Origin: Dawidia cretensis
GTDB lineage: Bacteria > Bacteroidota > Bacteroidia > Cytophagales > Cyclobacteriaceae
DNA: 64,000 nt
Assembly (NCBI RefSeq): GCF_018598175.1
Contig: NZ_JAHESE010000027.1
Coordinates: forward strand, 46,033-110,032
Direction of reading: 5' to 3'
The position numbers and the translations under genes were made by a program. The notes under the pieces are model-generated. The model saw only the letters and a program-made list of their open reading frames with translations. It searched no databases and was not told the origin of the DNA. Position 1 is the first letter of the stretch; each line of letters opens with the position of its first letter. Shown piece after piece: positions 61,761 through 64,000 of this stretch.

Positions 61761-62234
61761 ATGGCACTAAATCCGAAATTATACGACGAGGTCAGGAAGA
61801 TCTTTACGGCTTACCTGGAAAACAAGGAGCTTCGCAAGACGCCTGAACGGTACGCCATACTCGAGGAAATTTACACCCGCGATGGCCATTTTGATGTAGA
61901 GTCACTTTACATCAGCATGAAGAATAAGAACTACCGCGTAAGCCGGGCCACTGTTTACAACACGCTCGACTTGCTGGTGGAATGCGACCTGGTTAGCAAA
62001 CACCAGTTTGGCAAGAACCTGGCGCAATACGAAAAATCGTACGGCTTCAAACAGCACGATCACCTGATCTGCACCGAATGTCACAAGGTGGTGGAGTTTT
62101 GCGACCCCCGCATTCAGAACATTCAAAACACCGTGGAGGAGATCCTCCATTTCAACGTGATGCACCATTCGTTGATTCTGTACGCTGCCTGCACCAAAGT
62201 GGATTGTGAGCATCGCCAGGCGGCTTCAAACTAA
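61761..62234 (+). CDS. fur: Fur family transcriptional regulator
   Basis: A 157-residue regulator. The N-terminal winged helix contains [53 protein letters not shown]. The dimerisation domain has His-rich [19 protein letters not shown] with CxxC, and a second Cys pair near the end (CTKVDCEH). It could sense iron, zinc or peroxide; the structural zinc site is visible, the effector is not certain. It is the first gene of a run fur, STAS gene, purA. The promoter is at 61719-61749. Confidence 0.93.
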   Translation: MALNPKLYDEVRKIFTAYLENKELRKTPERYAILEEIYTRDGHFDVESLYISMKNKNYRVSRATVYNTLDLLVECDLVSKHQFGKNLAQYEKSYGFKQHDHLICTECHKVVEFCDPRIQNIQNTVEEILHFNVMHHSLILYAACTKVDCEHRQAASN

Positions 62235-62246
62235 GCACAATACACT

Positions 62247-62576
62247 ATGAACTTTAATCACCAAATAAACGGTAGCAAACTGTCCATACGCCTGTCGGGT
62301 GACCTGATCGGCGAAGACAATGGCGCTGCCGTCATCGAGATCGTCAATAACGCCATACAAGAAAAGGCGCTGACCTGTATCATCGATATTTCTGAGCTGC
62401 GTTACATCAACAGTACCGGCATTGGCGTGCTCATTACAATTCTCACCAAGTTTCGCAATAAGGGCGGTGAGGTTTACCTCATGAAGCCGTCGGAAAACGT
62501 GCAAAAGCTGCTGGTCATTACCAAGCTCAACGCCATCTTCCAGATCATACAGTCGGAAGCAGAAATCGCAAAATAA
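62247..62576 (+). CDS. STAS-domain anti-anti-sigma-factor-like protein
   Basis: A 109-residue single STAS domain. The pattern CIIDISELRYINSTGIGVLITILTKFRNKGGEVYLM is that of SpoIIAA-type antagonists; Ser56 (or Thr57) is the phosphorylatable position, here NSTG instead of DSSG. It would bind a switch kinase and is released upon dephosphorylation. No anti-sigma kinase is in the window. It starts 12 bases after fur and 28 before purA. Confidence 0.9.
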   Translation: MNFNHQINGSKLSIRLSGDLIGEDNGAAVIEIVNNAIQEKALTCIIDISELRYINSTGIGVLITILTKFRNKGGEVYLMKPSENVQKLLVITKLNAIFQIIQSEAEIAK

Positions 62577-62604
62577 TTTATCAGATCAATAAGAAATTTC
62601 ACGG

Positions 62605-63885
62605 ATGTCTAAGGTAGATGTTTTATTGGGCCTTCAATGGGGAGACGAAGGCAAAGGGAAGATCGTTGACGTACTGGCCCCTAAGTACGATGTAGTCGCC
62701 CGGTTCCAGGGTGGCCCCAATGCCGGCCATACACTGGAGTTCGACGGCATCAAGCACGTACTGCATCAAATTCCCTCCGGCATTTTCCGTGAGACCACGC
62801 GCAACGTCATCGGTAATGGCGTGGTGCTCGATGCGGTGATCTTTAAAGCCGAAATTGACAAACTGGCCAAGTTCAATCTGAACGTCAGGAAAAATCTTTT
62901 CATTTCTAAAAAGGCCACGTTGATCCTGCCCACGCACCGGCTACTGGACGCGGCCTATGAAAAGGCGAAGGGCGAAAATAAAATTGGCTCAACCTTAAAA
63001 GGCATCGGTCCCACGTACCAGGATAAGATCGGTCGCCAGGGCCTGCGGGTAGGGGATATCCTCTCGGCTGATTTCAAAGACCGTCTGAAGCGCCTCACGG
63101 ACGTGCACTTCAAGATCTTGAAAGATCACGATGTGACCTACAACTGGGCAGAGCTGGAAGCTCAATTCCTGGATGCCGTGCAATTCCTGAAAGAATTTAA
63201 CCTCATTGAAAGCGAATATTTCCTGAACCGCGAGCTGAAGGCCGGATCGTCGATCCTGGCAGAAGGTGCGCAGGGAGCGTTGCTCGACATCGACTTTGGT
63301 AGTTATCCGTTTGTAACAAGCTCCAGTACAGTGACCGCCGGCGCGTGTACCGGCCTGGGGATTGCACCGCGTCATGTCGGCGAAGTATATGGCATCTTTA
63401 AGGCCTATAGCACCCGCGTTGGCAGTGGTCCATTCCCCACCGAGTTGTTGGATACCGACGGCGAGGCTATGCGCAAGGAGGGCAACGAGTTTGGCTCTAC
63501 CACAGGACGTGCGCGTCGCTGTGGCTGGATTGACCTGCCAGCGCTAAAATATTCCATCATGATTAATGGCGTCACGCAGTTATTGATGATGAAAGCAGAT
63601 GTGTTGAGCATCTTCCCGACCATAAAAGTTTGCACGCATTACGAGCTAAACGACGGTTCGGTGACGGATATGATCCCGTATGAGATCGTGCATGAAAAAA
63701 TTTCCCCAGTTTATACAGAATTAAAAGGCTGGGGCACCGACCTGCGCAAATCGAAAGAAAGTTTGCCTTCGGAGCTGAACGATTATATAAAGTTTCTGGA
63801 AACAGAGCTTAATGTTCCTATTACATTGGTGTCGACAGGGCCTGATCGCACCCAAACAATACACCGTTCGCTGGTCACTGTGTAA
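62605..63885 (+). CDS. purA: Adenylosuccinate synthetase
   Basis: A 426-residue enzyme, full length. It has QWGDEGKGKIVD at the N-terminus (GTP-binding loop and catalytic Asp), RFQGGPNAGHTLEF (His), IGSTLKGIGPTYQDKIGRQGLRVGD, AEGAQGALLDIDFGSYPFVTSS, STRVGSGPFPTELLD, and GSTTGRARRCGWIDL. It links IMP and aspartate with GTP for AMP synthesis. It ends a run with fur and the STAS gene. Confidence 0.98.
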   Translation: MSKVDVLLGLQWGDEGKGKIVDVLAPKYDVVARFQGGPNAGHTLEFDGIKHVLHQIPSGIFRETTRNVIGNGVVLDAVIFKAEIDKLAKFNLNVRKNLFISKKATLILPTHRLLDAAYEKAKGENKIGSTLKGIGPTYQDKIGRQGLRVGDILSADFKDRLKRLTDVHFKILKDHDVTYNWAELEAQFLDAVQFLKEFNLIESEYFLNRELKAGSSILAEGAQGALLDIDFGSYPFVTSSSTVTAGACTGLGIAPRHVGEVYGIFKAYSTRVGSGPFPTELLDTDGEAMRKEGNEFGSTTGRARRCGWIDLPALKYSIMINGVTQLLMMKADVLSIFPTIKVCTHYELNDGSVTDMIPYEIVHEKISPVYTELKGWGTDLRKSKESLPSELNDYIKFLETELNVPITLVSTGPDRTQTIHRSLVTV

Positions 63886-63901
63886 TTTTTTCACAGTTGA
63901 A

Positions 63902-63932
63902 TTTGCAAAACGAAAAACACCTGCTACATTTG
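63902..63932 (+). promoter_or_regulatory. Strong promoter (TTTG-N19-TACATTTG) for a gene beyond the window
   Basis: TTTG (63902-63905) and TACATTTG (63925-63932) are exact matches to the -33 and -7 Bacteroidota elements with 19 bases between them. Transcription would start near 63938. The downstream bases to 64000 contain no clear start codon with a signal, so the target may be an RNA gene or a long leader. Confidence 0.8.
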
Positions 63933-64000
63933 CATCCCCAATCGCTAGAAGAGCGGCGGGGATGCGGAAAGCGAGAGCTGATAAAGCAGAAGAATGGACT

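Overview
The window is one stretch of a Bacteroidota chromosome, most likely from the order Cytophagales (Chryseolinea- or Ohtaekwangia-like; the rank is an inference). The support is two SusC/SusD outer-membrane pairs, several copies of the Bacteroidota promoter element TAnnTTTG (often with an upstream TTTG or TTGG about 19 bp away), weak use of Shine-Dalgarno sites, a PorE-like TPR/PD40/OmpA protein, DUF4199 membrane proteins and a reg_prop sensor kinase. There is no rRNA, CRISPR array, prophage or insertion sequence, and one tRNA, Leu(UAG).

Layout. 1-4126: 3' end of a polysaccharide utilisation locus (SusC tail, SusD, GH30 lipoprotein with terminator). 4279-8661: Hsp20-like protein, DUF1361 protein with an apparent early stop, aldo/keto reductase, then a small accessory-looking group (NUMOD4/HNH protein, zinc-ribbon protein, tail-less SSB) with a 518-base gap and a 10-bp phased repeat. 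8761-15063: probable operon BatA-like/VWA protein, dihydroorotase homologue without catalytic residues, two DUF4199 proteins, two GT2 glycosyltransferases. 15150-25556: SPOR-OmpA protein, bestrophin-like channel, small acetyltransferase, the operon pheT / coiled-coil / zapA / rny on the minus strand, DUF1684 and serine hydrolase pair, radC, rpsT. 25684-46863: nuclease/phospholipase-like protein, alpha-L-fucosidase, aminopeptidase P, RidA-type deaminase, AcpH-like, sensor kinase, thiL, an unlisted 53-residue lipoprotein, mce, iscA-like, redoxin, lepA, folD, queE, pabB, pabC-like, PorE-like protein. 47034-52763: complete SusC/SusD/lipoprotein operon with its own promoter and terminator. 52810-63885: secreted protein, queD, lpxB, clpX, clpP, tig, tRNA-Leu, relA/spoT, fur, STAS protein, purA. 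The window ends just after a strong promoter for a gene outside it.

Most of the window is core housekeeping: translation (pheT, rpsT, lepA, tRNA), proteostasis (clpP, clpX, tig), RNA decay (rny), stringent response, folate and queuosine precursors, lipid A and purines. The least explained signals are non-coding. Two intergenic regions 35 kb apart carry inverted copies of a degenerate array with an exact 11-bp period, one with a second 11-bp array of different consensus beside it. A 10-bp phased AAACG array lies between the zinc-ribbon gene and ssb, and a long ATGTGC-rich hairpin separates clpP from clpX.
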